A stretch of DNA of 64,000 nt from Macrothele yani (taxonomy: Eukaryota; Arthropoda; Arachnida; Araneae; Macrothelidae): NCBI GenBank assembly GCA_039090855.1, contig CM077025.1:102838489-102902488 (forward strand), written 5' to 3'. Below are positions 1-12,121 of this stretch, in pieces. Every line of letters starts with the position of its first letter. Within the stretch, counting starts at the first letter, position 1. The position numbers were made by a program, and so were the translations under genes. The notes beneath the pieces were generated by a model, which worked only from the letters and a program-made list of their open reading frames with translations, made no database searches and was not told the DNA's origin.

Positions 1-550
1 TCTAATATATTAAGCTTGATAGTCGAGTCAGGTTTATCGATAAGTGTCCCGTCGCGTTTCCAAACAAAAATTTATGGTTATTTTCGACTTCTTCAGTTCA
101 TGGTTTAACTCCTGTGGAATTTATCAGATACCTTGTGAATGTGGACTTTCATACATAGGACAGACCCGCAGGGCTTTAAGTTTCTATGTGAAGGAACACA
201 AGACCTACGTATGGAACTATGAACTGAAAAAGTCGTCTATAGCCCAACATTGTCACGAAAATAACCATAAATTTTTGTTTGGAAATGCTACTCTTATCGA
301 TAAACCTGACTTGACTATCAAACTTAATATATTAGAAGTTTTCCACATATACCGGAACTTGTCACTGCTTGTCAGCGACATGATATTGACTCTATTTATT
401 TCAAGCGCATGGAAACAACTCACCAAATTATGTGATAGTCATAATTCCGATGATGTCACAATGATTTGAATGTTTATGCTCCATTCGTCCTGAGGATGCT
501 GAGCCAAATGCTCTGCAAAACTATAGTGAATGTATAATAAACATTTTATT
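1..550 (+). mobile_element. Penelope-like element fragment (GIY-YIG end), folded back
   Basis: The frame at 44-469 contains 'GIYQIPCECGLSYIGQTRRA' followed by a KEH motif. This is the GIY-YIG endonuclease that closes the single ORF of Penelope-like retroelements, where it nicks target DNA for insertion. The reverse transcriptase part is missing. Bases 1-46 are the reverse complement of about 289-334 (the stretch reading LIDKPDLTIKLNIL), so the fragment begins with an inverted piece of itself. About 20 bases after the stop lies 'GTCCTGAGGATGCTGAGCC' (487-521), resembling the hammerhead-like tail of this element class; the same tail recurs at 56233-56268. The residues after the KEH region are degenerate. 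Family call is firm; activity is excluded. Confidence 0.8.
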
Positions 551-594
551 GTGAGAAAAGTTGCTAATTTTTTTCTAGCTAAACCATTTCAGAA

Positions 595-680
595 TATTTG
601 TTACCACCTTACTAACAATATTTTGCTTTAAGTTACACATCTTCTCTTCTCACATGATCCGAATGCAGACATGCCAGCTC
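595..680 (-). pseudogene. Non-LTR reverse transcriptase scrap
   Basis: On the minus strand this short stretch matches, with scattered differences, the segment at about 48955-49040 that reads NVKQNVVSKVKTNM in a non-LTR retrotransposon C-terminal region. Only some 85 bases are recognisable. It is a second copy of the element inside 48125-50218. Confidence 0.55.
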
Positions 681-787
681 ACCAGATTTAGGCGGGAGAC
701 TCCGGATTTTCAGATTTTCTCTACTTCAATGCAAAGCGGCATTACAGTCATCAGTTTTATACTTTTCCTCTCCCATCTGCAAAAAGA

Positions 788-850
788 AAGTCACCCCGGT
801 AGTGCAGTGGTCTAAGTGCTAGCTTCTGACCAATCATCCGAGATGAGTCG
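788..850 (+). mobile_element. SINE-A 5' head fragment
   Basis: The stretch 'GGTAGTGCAGTGGTCTAAGT' has the form of a tRNA-type RNA polymerase III A box and matches the 5' head of the full SINE at 13182-13409, which reads 'GGTGGCGCAGTGGTCTAAGG' on its own strand. The B box and tail are missing. It is a 5' SINE remnant and not a tRNA gene. Confidence 0.55.
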
Positions 851-892
851 GTAATAATTTGTTTGAAAAAATTCTTCCAGTCAGATTGTCAT

Positions 893-930
893 ATGACGCC
901 TTCAGCAAAGCAAAGCGCTGAAGGCGTCAT
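893..930. repeat. Perfect 14-bp hairpin
   Basis: Arms 893-906 (ATGACGCCTTCAGC) and 917-930 (its exact reverse complement) flank a 10-nt loop. No run of T follows that would suggest a Pol III terminator. Function unknown. Confidence 0.8.
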
Positions 931-1555
931 AGGGCTCACTTGCTGTGGCACCAAAATGCCGGGGAGGGTCAGTAATTGATTGACAGATTGGAGCTGCCCT
1001 GCCTTCTCCTTGCAGTTCAGTCTTTCAACCCCTTGCCTCAACAGAGCCACGCACATTCTAAGTGATGATAAACAGCTGAGTTTCGGCAAATTCACTTAAC
1101 GACAAAAAGGAGTAGTTACAGTTGGCCTCGCCTTGTAACAAAAGGCGATGTTAGTACGATACTTTTTTGTCTTCTTCGCCTTCACGCACAACATAAAAAA
1201 GAAACAAAAAAACAGTTGGCTGCTATTTTATTTGTAAAAAAAAAAAAAACGTACAGGCCATTTTACGTATTCATTATCTTGTGGAACCGACGTACCTAAA
1301 AACGAATTTCAGTAGGGGGGGGGGTTGATTTTCACACTTTTTTTTCCTCCAGAACTTTAGTGGGCCAATAATAGTACTTCTGGAAAATGTCAATAAAAAA
1401 TAGTGCTTGTGTGATTTTATGAGCTGTAAAAAACTCCCAATTTTCAGATTTTGAAGGTTGGCATGTGTGCATTTTCCTTTTTCTCAAAATGTCCTTTTTT
1501 TTTTTAAATTAAAATGACCTCCCATTCCAAAAAGTCATGTGGCCACCCTGGTTGT

Positions 1556-1665
1556 GTCAGTCTCACGTGGCCATCAAATTGATTGTACATGAAACGTTTG
1601 ATTGACGTGAGACTGCGGTCAGTCTCACGTGGCCATCAAATTAATTGTACATGAAACGTTTGATT
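1556..1665. repeat. 62-bp tandem duplication with inverted junction
   Basis: About 48 bp starting GTCAGTCTCACGTGGCC at 1556 recur at 1618, a period of 62, with a single G/A difference. Between the copies, ACGTGAGACTG (1605-1615) is the reverse complement of CAGTCTCACGT that opens the second copy, making a small cruciform around 1605-1630. Not linked to any gene. Confidence 0.75.
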
Positions 1666-4600
1666 AATTCATGTCTAATGTAATTAGTTAAATCTTTCAA
1701 GCATATCGAATTCTTATGGATATATAATATAAATGTATATGTTTGTTATCATGTATGCATATTTTTACATGCTGATAATTTTTACCTAAAAACAGATTTA
1801 GTGAGGATTTCTGCCAGTCCTGAGCTTCTCGTTATAAGCAGGTTCTAATGTAATAATAAACAGACGCTAGACAATAAATTATAGGGACAGATCAACAAAA
1901 TCTTTTTATTTCATAGTTTTAAGATGCCTAAAAATGACATCTTACAAACTTTCTCTTGACCTGATTATTTTTCAACAAATATATGGCACTTGACACAAAG
2001 AATGAATAAAAAGACTTAAATTTCAGATAAAAGTGTAAATCATACCTTAATACACACAAACGTTTTACCATAAAATCAGTGTATTATTGGTGATAAAACA
2101 TGATACCAAAATACACTAAATAAGGTATACTGCAACAGATATATGAATATAAAGGACATAAATATAACTTGACATTTACTTGGATATTCGTAATTTAAAA
2201 ATGATATGAATGTCATAATTCTAGGAAATCGAACCACAAGTCCATACTCAATCTGTCTGCAACTGAATTTCGAAAAACTTTGTATCTTGATGACTCGTAT
2301 ACCAATTAAATACATTTAATGAAGAGCAAGCATGCATAAAAAGATCTAAGCCAATCTTTTCCAGCAACTGATGAGAGGTCATATGGATGTGACACCAACC
2401 TTCACTTCACCTGCCAGTTTTACTAAAATCAAGTGCTATGAAAAAAAACTCAATACTTAACATTGCTTAGATTGATGTATGAGTAACTTGAGTATTCCTT
2501 GCATCATTAAAAGCTAAAAATATTCTGTCTGCAGATTTCTGTAAGAATATTTTAGTTTCTAATGATACAAAGAATTCAGTATGCACAGGCCATTGTTTTG
2601 ATGGTCCATGTGATCCCGTTGCTCTTTAGAAAGTAGAGAGCTATAGCTTGTGGATTGGGGCTGATAAACGTTTTGAAGTACAACACATAACTTTCTTTCT
2701 TCAAAAACATAGAATAAGCTTTTCCTGCTATCAAAATGCCCAGTGACATTTTTGTATTTGATTTTGGTAAACATTCATTAGTAAATATGTCATAGAGCCT
2801 ACCCTCACCACTGCTGAGGTGTGGGTTTCCTCTGTTTTTAACACACTACCATATTTGTGGAATATTGCTTTTCATCTCATTTTCAAGTCTTCCCATTAAC
2901 TCTTGCAGTACATTCAGAGCTTATAGTCAATTTGTGTACTGTTCAGTAGTTCTTGAAACATTTTACAAATAAGAAGGAATTTGTGATGGGAAAGCTCCCT
3001 TTCGCAATGTAATCTTGCTGGATGGGAATGTTTTTATCATGATGCTCATTTCACTAAGAAATGTCATGTTTGGTGACTATGTATAAGAAAAATGAAGCTA
3101 TTCAGGTTGTACATTTGTGTAAAAAAAAGGAGGAAAATACAACTCTAATGGCTTCTTGGTAGTCTGATATTAAGCCATAGCACAAAAATGTACTTTGATA
3201 TTTAAAAAAAAAACTGGCTATATAGTTCCCCACATATACATCAGTCACCTCTTCAATCTAGTCAGAAACTTGATGCTAAGTAGCAAATGCTTTTTTCCTT
3301 GGAAAGAAATATTGATGTTAGAATTTGTTACTCCCTAAAAAAAATACTGAAAGCTGTAACACAGCTCATTTTCAGATAATGAATTCTGCACATAATAATA
3401 TATTACAAGGGAAACTTGGATACTCAGACACATGGAACAAAAAATTTAGGCATACCTGACTGATTTAGAAATGATATTTAATATTTCCAAAACTATATAT
3501 ATGCAAAATATTCTAAATACATGCTAAAAATAATAATGAAAAACTATAAAAGAGAGAGAGGAAAGGCTGTGACACATAGTGAATGACAGCATTCTGTGAA
3601 CATCTCTCTCCCAAAAATAATATGTTATATTGCATAAATTAGTGAAGAATAAAATATCCAAAACTCACAGAAAGTGAACATGCTAGTTAATTTCTGCTTG
3701 TCTGCTTTCTGTGATTCATTGGCACGGTTGGTTGACTTTGAGCAGATGCTAAGAGATAGAATGATGATTGCACAGACACCAAGTGATAGAAGAATTGCAG
3801 GTTCCTCTGTCTTTGGAGCATGAAAGAATAAACAAATGAATTAAAATTGCACATAACATATTTCTCTGAATGAGAGATGGGACAAATATTATGACAAAAT
3901 ATTTGTTACTTCCAGCCGGGAGTGGGGTACTTAGGATTTATTTTATCTGTTAATTTCCTTATATTGCTCACCTAAAGTTTGTGTTCCTTTATCTTCTAGT
4001 TACATCTCATAGAAAATGTCCTATTCCGATCTGCTACTAACTACAACTCTGAATTTTCTTTTCTCCCCACTTTGGAGGAAAATGCATGCATTGTGTGTTC
4101 CACGATGCACGAGTTTGTTAATTGGCTCACTTAGTGTAAGAGATCAGTTTTGTACTTCTGATGGAAATTCACATAGATAGCTGGCTGAAGTTGTGACTGT
4201 AAACTGATTTATAATTTTTTGTTCATGACACTGATGATAGTGAGGTTGGAGGAGTGAGCATCATTCTTATCATTCTTTTACAATTGAAGTTTAAGCTGAC
4301 TCAAAAAATGCTGTAGCAAAAATTGGGGGGGAGAAAAATGCCAAAGAAAGTTAGACATTTCGTCGCTCAGTAAGTTGTAACATCAATTTAATTGTTTACA
4401 CCAACAACACTTTAGACATCAGTGGAAAATTAATTATTTTTGGAAGATACTAACACATTTAAAGAAAACTATTGGGCAGTATAAGTTGATATACAGGTAA
4501 GTAATGGATAAGGACTTACTTCTAAAATCCTGATTGAATAAGCTTAAAATCCAAATCTTTATCACTTGCAGGACATTGCTTTTTCTTGCTGAAATAAACA

Positions 4601-6976
4601 ATTTGCAGTTCAAATATGGCATTTTATCTGTCCAGTTAACTTGCGCCCATTTGTAAAGGGAGAACCATTTTCGCACAAATTGCGCAGAAGGTATAGATTC
4701 AGTAGCGGTTTTATTTATTTCTTTTTTTTTTAACTCATAATTTTTTTCAGTTGATTTATCAGCACTGCCTTTGTAATCTTTGTGTTTCTTAACACTGAAT
4801 TTATCCATAGCAATGGTGGCACATGTATGATAAACAGCACCAGGTGCGGCGAGCAGCCTCTAGCTTGCACTTTTCTTTCTTATCTGTGTTCCATCTCAGT
4901 GTGATCAGAGAGAGATTGAAAGGTCACTCTGGTCATGAATGCACTGACGATAAGGGGTTCTTTATGGCTTTGGGGAGGATGCTGTAGACATCACATGGCC
5001 TTGCGGAGGATGTCACAGCTGACTGGTTTAAACATGAACTTTGAATGGGGGGAAGAGGTCTAATTCCTCTAGCCTATATAATCTTATCCCACCCCACTTT
5101 ATGGAAGGGGGACGGAGTGATTGAGCCAACAGGTGCTGTAGGAACATACCTTAAGGATTAAGAAAATAACAGCAAAGTGCAAATTGCTGCTAGAATTTCT
5201 GAAATTATAATTTTCACTGAAATAAAAAAGCCAGAGCAGAATCTGCCGATGGGTTGATATTTAAACAGCTGGTGCCATTTTGCGACATACACTAATTTTT
5301 CTCTTGCATTTTGGATTAACTCATTGTCACATTTCGCAAAAATAGCGACTGTACCTTAATCTTTGTTTCCAATAGTGGAAAAGGTGATTAGAAATGGAAT
5401 CAGTTTCCCCGGAGAAAACTGTTAAGATGCCTTTCCTGAAAACAAAATGTTTCCTGCTTTTCTAGTTGTGTAACCCAGGTTACTATTTATTTCATTATAT
5501 TAGCTGCTATATCCATATACCATCCTTCCTTCTGAATGAAAAATGATGGCACATCTACTTGCATGTGAAACTTTATTGGGGGGGAGGGGGGTTTCCTTGC
5601 TGGAAGTCTGTGGGAATGAATACATTTTAGTTTGAAGAGGAGGTTTTACCTGCATTCTGAGGCATTACATGTGATGGGGCTTCAAACATGCAAACTTAGA
5701 ATATTTAGTTTGCAACAACTGTGAGTTCACTGGAGTTTTTTATATTGTTCCATGATAAGACATCAGATTCTGAGGACAAATACAACATATTAAGCTAGGT
5801 TATATATTACAGTATTACATTCACAAATATTAAATCACCTGATGGGTAGGAGGCAATCAATATATATACATAAACTTATCTCAGTTCTCCATTTCCTAAG
5901 TGCATATCATTATAATGTCTCGCCACATTCCTTATTTTTCAAACTAAATGCAACATCATTGCATTCCTTACAGTCAGTGCATTATGCTGCATCATTACAT
6001 TCTGATGTCAATTTAATGTGGAATGTCAATTTTGTCTTCATTACTGAAAGCTAATGGGAACTGCAAAAATGACTCTTAGAACAGGATATTTTTCACCATG
6101 AGAAATAGCAGCATTAGGAAGAAATGGGAGTCACCAATCAATGAAACAAGTGCTGAAGAATACAGCATAAATTGTCCTGCAATTCCTTGTTTCACACAAA
6201 TTCCAATATATTCATTTAATTATTTGTAGGTTGATTGATAAACTATGATATTTCTAAAGCTAACCTAAAGCAGAACCTTAAACAAGAATCTTGTGGTCAC
6301 AGTGAATCACAAAAATGTAGAAACAGTGTCCAACTTTCTCTTTTCCTTTTCACCTTTAGTTTGAGATCACATAACAGCAGAATGACAAAATAATGCAAAA
6401 ATATTATTCCCAAAATTCAGCACCTAAAACCTTGATATAATGACATACATAAATTATATTGCACATTAAAAAAACATTAATTGTACATGTTTTTTTTTTC
6501 ATGTTACCTGTTGGTCAAATGACCTAAAATATTTATTACCTTTAAAAGCCTCACAACCTATTTAAAAATTAATACTCATTTTGTTGTACAGCACATATTA
6601 CCATATTACACAAAAGTGAAAGCAATATTTATAACACAAAAAGAAATTTCAATTCCTTCCTAAATTTGCACTAATTTGATGCAAAAGTTTCTTTTTTTTT
6701 TTTTTTTCAGACAAAAACTAGCAGTTTACTACATATGCACCATACAATACTTCAGAAAATTTCAACTTCTTAAAAGTGTTTGGAATGATTGAAGATCAGG
6801 AATAAAATCAATGTATGCTTTTAATGAATTACAATAACCTAAATGACAACAATCATCATGAAAACAAACAAGCAAAGCAGTATTTATCATGAAAATCACT
6901 GGCAATGCATCAGGAAAGAATTTCCCTGATGTTTGCATTCGTCACTCAGGGCTTAATAAATTCTTATTAGTGCAGC
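1666..6976. other. AT-rich unique DNA, no supported gene
   Basis: No recognised protein or repeat family was found, apart from homopolymer and short G runs (for example 5578-5591). A minus-strand frame at 4434-4808 begins MDKFSVKKHKDYKGSADK and has a RKWFSLYKW segment that faintly recalls the start of BED-finger transposases, but it lacks a clear Cys/His pattern and I do not claim it. The region lies downstream of galk2 and could include its 3' end. Confidence 0.5.
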
Positions 6977-7816
6977 ATCATTAGCAGGGATCGCATTATT
7001 CCTAAAATTCCTAATATTTTGTGACCCTCCTTAAATTCCTAAAATTATAACTAAAATTTTCGTAAGCTTATTTATTAAAAATACAACCGTTATTAACGCC
7101 AATAAATTTACCATTACGGTAAGGTAAAAAGACCTGTTATTGTAGAAACACAGCCTATATGCTGTGCTGCTGAAGGGAGGGAAAATGACACCATCGAGAT
7201 GCACTTGCTTCGGGGCGGGCGCTCCACTTTTTTGCCTTTGGACAGTTTTCGAGAGTAACAAGAAATCTAAGGGAAAAGGGGAGGGGTCATTTTCACCCCT
7301 GGTTTGCGCTTTGCAGACGAACTCAGTGGCATGCAGAAGATCGTACTTTATTTTTGGACATGCCTCGTGGAACCTCCTCTTTCTGCTGATGTTTTGTTAT
7401 TGTAAACCGCAGGTGGGTGGAAGCAAAGAGGAAACATGTGGTCTCCTTCCGTAACCTCCGGTAATGACGATGGGATGGTAGCTGAGTGTTATCGTGGCAG
7501 GCAGTAGAGCACGTGATCATTAACCTTCGATCGTGCGTCGGCGACAGCGACCTTCGATACGCAATATATCTCGGCTCCGACTCGCTTTGACTGAACTTGT
7601 GTGAGATGCGTATGATAGTTTCTGGTTTTGCGTCTTTTATGGTGTTCTCTGTGCTGTGTGCAGGTTCAGTTCTCTAGTGGTGACTTGCTTTTTTTTTTTT
7701 TTTCTATCTTCTGACATCCTCGCAGCCAAACTTCGGGAAGTTGTCTGGTTTTGCAATATTGGAACGTGTTTTTGTACTTCCCTTTCATTTTCTGGTTAGT
7801 AATACAAGTGTTTAAG

Positions 7817-10258
7817 ATGCCTAAATCCAAAACGAAATTTCAAGATGCGTGGCTCGCCAAAGAATTGGACGGAGTGAAGTTGAAAGAATGGTGTTCTGCA
7901 ACTGAAACAATATTTTCTGCTAAGTGTATATTGTGTTCAGAAAATTTCAATATTTCTAATAGTGGCTTTTCACAAGTAAAAGCGCATCATAAAGGGAAAA
8001 AAAAAAAAAACATTTGCAGAAATTTCAAAGTAAATTTCAAAATAAGTCCATCCTGAAAGCCTTTGGAGGACGGGATCTTCAGCCCAAAACAAATATTAGT
8101 GAAGTACTGAGTCATGATTTACAGTTGGCTAAAGCCGAAGCATTATGGGCCATGAAAGTTGCTAAGGGCAATATGTCTTTTGTTTCATGCACTGAAACAG
8201 TTGAACTTTTCAAAGAAATGTTTCCTGATTCTGCTATTGCAGCCAAAATGCAACTTAAAGAAAAAAAAGTTGCTTATGTGATATCACATGGATTGTCAAA
8301 ATATTTTGAAGAGGATTTGAAAAAAGACATTGCATCTAGTAGCCCAGGAAAGGTTACTATAGCATTTGATGAAACTACAAATGCACAATTCAAACGGCAG
8401 TTGGATGTGTATCTCAGGTACTGGTCTTCAGAAAAAATTCAGTTTCTTGCCGATACCTAACAGGCGTTTTTCTGGGTCATGCAACAGCAGATATTTTACT
8501 AAAAGAAATTCTTGATGTGTTATCATCCTTCAATATTTCGTTGAACAGAATTATTTGTGTATCCATGGACAGCCCAAATGTAAATAAGTGCTTTTTACGC
8601 AAATTCAATGAAGTTGTAAAACAAGAAACAGGCCAGAAATCTTTGGAACTAGGTTTTTGCAACCTGCATGTTGTTAGTAATGCATTTAAATTTTTTTTGA
8701 CAAGCTTAAATATAGATTTTGACGAATTTGCTACTGATATGCATTACTTTTTAAAGAGTAGTGCTGCAAGACGAGAGGATTATAAATCTGTCGAGGATAT
8801 AACATTGGTCACAGCCAAATTTCTTTTGCGTCATGTCAGCAACACATGTCAGCAACAGATCTGTAGCCCAGAGGCTCTTGGATCAATGGCTAAATATTAC
8901 AGAATATTTTTTAAACTTCTTGCCATCTCAAAAAATATTTGAAAAACAACTACGCAATTCAGCAAGGTATAAAAGAATTCACTGTTTCCTGAAAAATGAG
9001 CTAACTCCTTGCTATTTAGCATTAATTTCATTTTCACACCAAAATTTTGAAAAGTTTTCATTATGTTATCAGAGTGAAGAACCAAAAATACACCACTTAT
9101 ATTCTGATTTAAATACTTTAATGAGGAATGTTATGGCTCAGTTTATCCAAGATGATGTTATTGCAGGGGAATTTGGAGAAGACCTAAAAAATGTAGATTT
9201 TGAAAACAAAAATTCATGGAAAAAACTAGGGGAAGTTAGAAGTTGGTATGAAGACAAAAAATCTCCTCAGGAATGTTCAGGAGACCAGGCAGAAATTATT
9301 TCTCTTAGATGTAAGATCATCAATAATTGCAACCACAAAATATTTAAAGTCAAATTTGCCATTCTGCAATCAAAAGCTAAGAGACATAGAAGTTTTAAAG
9401 GTAAAAGAACCAAAGAAAGAGTCAACTCAACTTTCAGTCACTGAAGGACTTTTGGAAATAACCAGAATTTCAAGTATTTTGCATCTTTCTGAGGAACAAA
9501 TTGATAGAGTAAGAGAAGAGTGGAAACTTTTAAATTGCGATAAGCCAACTCTAGATGAACTACTGAAATTTTCAGAGGAAGTGCATATTCCAGTGCGGAT
9601 TGATCATTACTGGCGTAATATATTTAGTATTAAAGACTCTAGCGGAAAAGAAAAATACTCAAATCTTGCTAAACTCATCAAGTCAATTTTAGTTTTACCT
9701 CATGGTAATGCTGATGCAGAAAGGGGATTTTTGGTTAATACTGCTCTGTTAAGGAAGGACAAGGCTAACTTAAAAGACTCAACTATAACATCATTAAGAA
9801 TAGTTAAAGGGGCCATTAAACACTATGGATGTGTAAGTAAAGTTCCCATAACAAGAAATTTGTTAAATAGTGTTCGTGATTCACATAAATTTTATAAAGA
9901 GTGTGTTGATAAGCTGAAGGAAGAAGAATCAAAAAAGGTAAAAGAAAGGAAGCAGAAAGAGAGGGAAAATAAGGAAAAGCAGCTAGAGAAAAAAAGAAAA
10001 GCTGAGTTTGATGACAAAATAAAAGAAAATGATGCAGAAATAAATAGGCTTAAAAAAGATAAAGAAGCCTCCCTAGCAGTAATTCAAGAGGGAACAGAAA
10101 GAATGAGAAAAGCTGTAGAAAAACAAAATACTGTTGAAATAGCAGTTGCCTCTAACTTGATCATACAAGGTTCAGCTGAAATAAAGAAAACTGAAAGTAA
10201 ATTAGTTGTGGTGGAAGCAGAAAAAGATAGGCTTATCAGGAAAAGGTTAAAACAATAA
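7817..10258 (+). pseudogene. hAT transposase with coiled-coil C-terminal tail (frameshifted)
   Basis: The reading starts MPKSKTKFQDAWLAKEL and passes a BED-like zinc finger (CILC, then HHKGKK). The catalytic region follows, with IAFDETTNAQFKRQLDVY as the first acidic block and VSMDSPNVNKC as the second. The hAT dimerisation block is LPHGNADAERGFLVN. The start is the ATG before MPKSK because upstream sequence shows no homology. Four frame changes break it: a 14-A run at about 7997-8010, an indel near 8445 (after it the frame reads RYLTGVFLGHATAD), an exact 13-bp tandem duplication at 8832-8857, and a shift near 9300-9330. The last about 130 residues are Lys/Glu-rich and predicted coiled coil, unusual for this family. 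Confidence 0.88.
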
Positions 10259-10534
10259 TATGAAAAAAGTAATTTAGTGAACAATTGTACATAGTTCTTG
10301 GTTTTTAATTACCTTTTTAGGATATTATAATTTAATGTGAAACCTGAAAACTTTACTGTGAAAATCGTGAATTGCTTCTGGTTCAACAGCATATTAATGT
10401 TCAAAGTGAAACTTGAATGTGGTAAATATACTTGAATATGATAATAACACGTGAAAAGATAAGAACTGAACATTAGAAGTAAATCATACTTAAACTTTAG
10501 ACATTAGACGTTAGGCAAAAAATTTGGGTGTGAA

Positions 10535-11081
10535 CTTCGACCATATATACTAATGGACTGCGCATTGGCAATAGCTGCATCAAAGCCGCCATGGCTCCAA
10601 CATTGGGCACGTCATCATCAGACTCCAAATTTCGTGTAAAAATGTTGTTATGATTACTAATTTACGCTGCAGAACTTCAGTGTTTTCGGTGTATTATGTG
10701 AATGTGCCTCATATATAATGAAAACTCTTCAGGTAAGTTTACTTATGAGCTATATACATGCATGATCGGGTTGTTTACATTTTGCGATTTATAATGTGAT
10801 GAACATTTGCGAAGAATTTGGAACACGCATTCCATTTTTTTCTTAAGTTTATTTTTATATCAATAGCTGCACGTTTCTGGTTAAGTAATTGAACTTTATT
10901 GACTTAGGTATTTAATTCGTTTCTTACCCATGAAAAATCATAGAACTTCCTTTACTATATCGCTCAGAGCAACCATAAGCACAGCAGGTGTAACCCATCT
11001 TTTTGACTGATGTCATGTGATTTTATGTTGGAGCCAGAAATTTTGATGTCATGCGCAGTCTATCAGTATATATGGTTGAAG
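10535..11081. mobile_element. 547-bp MITE nested in hAT-A, 8-bp duplication
   Basis: Inverted termini of about 30 bp begin CTTCGACCATATATAC on the left and CTTCAACCATATATAC on the opposite strand at the right. GGTGTGAA (8 bp) directly flanks both ends, at 10527-10534 and 11082-11089, without mismatch. A further subterminal inverted motif, TGGCTCCAACA, lies inside. No coding sequence is visible. The 8-bp duplication fits hAT, P or Merlin type insertion, but the CTTC start is not typical of hAT, so the superfamily is open. Sitting inside hAT-A, it is the younger insertion. Confidence 0.85.
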
Positions 11082-11207
11082 GGTGTGAAGCAAACTCTAC
11101 AATGTATACTAAGTTGTTTTACTAGATATATACAAATATACATCTAGTTTTTATTGAAATACACTCCTAAAATTTTCCAGAAGTATGCTATGATCCCTGC
11201 ATTAGAT

Positions 11208-11977
11208 AAATCATTTTTCTCAGCATCTGAAAACTGATGACCAACTACCTGCATTTAAATGCCTGTGAGTTCCATGCTGATACTTCACAAGTTTTCTGAG
11301 AAATTAATGCTAAAAAAGAATGGGAATATATCATACACAATTGTAGTGAGAATTTTAAAGCAGGCAATGCATGAATTATTGAAAACTTCAGCTCCAAATC
11401 TACATTAGGTTCACATGTGTGACAAGTATGAGAATCTCTTGTGAAATCTCTCTCTGATGAGCAACGGAAAATAGGATAGGTGCAAACCCTATAACCATGT
11501 GTCTAAACCAGGATTCAGCTTGGTTCAGGTGAGTAGTTCTTCATTGTACACTATTCTCTACTAATTTGGTACTGTTTGACTACAATTAGTTTTAAGCTGT
11601 ACAAATCCATACACAGGTTTCAGGTTATTCTGCAGAGAATGAAACAGCTTGTAACTTTAATAACTGTAAGCCTGAAAGCTTTTTTACAACAGTTTACAAG
11701 CTTATGAAAGACAGAGTGCAATAATAGCCATAATCGAAATCATTTAACTTTTTAAATAAATAAAAGGGTTTAGAGGTTAAATTATTTGCCTCATCTTTTG
11801 CAGGGAAGGGGAGAAAAAAAGAAAACTTTTGCATCAACCCAATTTATGGATCACATAGTGCTCTGAAGTGCAAACACCCCAATATATCTGAAAACAAACA
11901 TAATAACAAATATCATTTGATCCTGCACTTATGTGTATATTACAACTCAAAAATTCATGCAGTGTAGATAATGGCAC
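11208..11977. other. Flank and putative 3' part of galk2, nothing else seen
   Basis: No repeat or protein family was recognised. If galk2 does not splice at 11978, its frame runs on to a stop at 11834 with residues that show no resemblance to galactokinases. Confidence 0.4.
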
Positions 11978-12119
11978 CTCCCCTGGTTGTGTTGGAAACA
12001 TGGGAATTTTCACACGGTTCCTCCGTTCTGAATTTTTATTGTAGAACATTTCTTCCACTTCCTTCAAGAATCTTTCCACATTGTTATTTAGGACTAGAGA
12101 AACACAACAGCCACCCCAA
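11978..12119 (-). CDS. galk2: N-acetylgalactosamine kinase, C-terminal exon
   Basis: The exon begins after a TTTTAG acceptor. Its first base completes the Gly codon left open at 42540, so the joined protein reads LTGAGWGGCCVSLV, the third conserved GHMP-kinase motif of galactokinases, which shapes the sugar and phosphate site. It continues to FLKEVEEMFY and ends MFPTQPGE, which aligns with the LFATKPGGG end of vertebrate GALK2. GALK2 is a cytosolic kinase that phosphorylates N-acetylgalactosamine at C1. A GAG/GTGCCA donor gives the low boundary; the last few residues would then lie on an unseen exon. Alternatively the frame reads through to 11834. The exon sits 30.4 kb from the preceding one. 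Confidence 0.82.
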
Positions 12120-12121
12120 CT

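Larger units (their letters stand above)
6985..11199 (+). mobile_element. hAT-A DNA transposon, 4.2 kb
   Basis: The left end starts CAGGGATCGCAT and the right end closes with ATGATCCCTG, giving inverted termini that share CAGGGATC and continue with an AATTCCTAAAATT-like subterminal motif. The 6 bases CATTAG directly abut both ends (6979-6984 and 11200-11205). This is shorter than the usual 8-bp hAT duplication; hAT subfamilies with 5-6 bp duplications have been described. The transposase gene lies inside in the same orientation, and a smaller element has inserted at 10535-11081. The frames are broken, so the element cannot move on its own. Confidence 0.8.

Noticed and set aside
3668..3822. 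Minus-strand reading TEEPAILLSLGVCAIIILSL as a membrane-segment exon
   Set aside because: An acceptor-like AG precedes it, but a second frame over the same bases is equally open, no homologue is recognised and no partner exon was found.
4434..4808. 124-codon minus-strand frame as a BED-finger transposase start
   Set aside because: Only a vague resemblance (RKWFSLYKW); Cys/His ligands are missing and no element ends were found.
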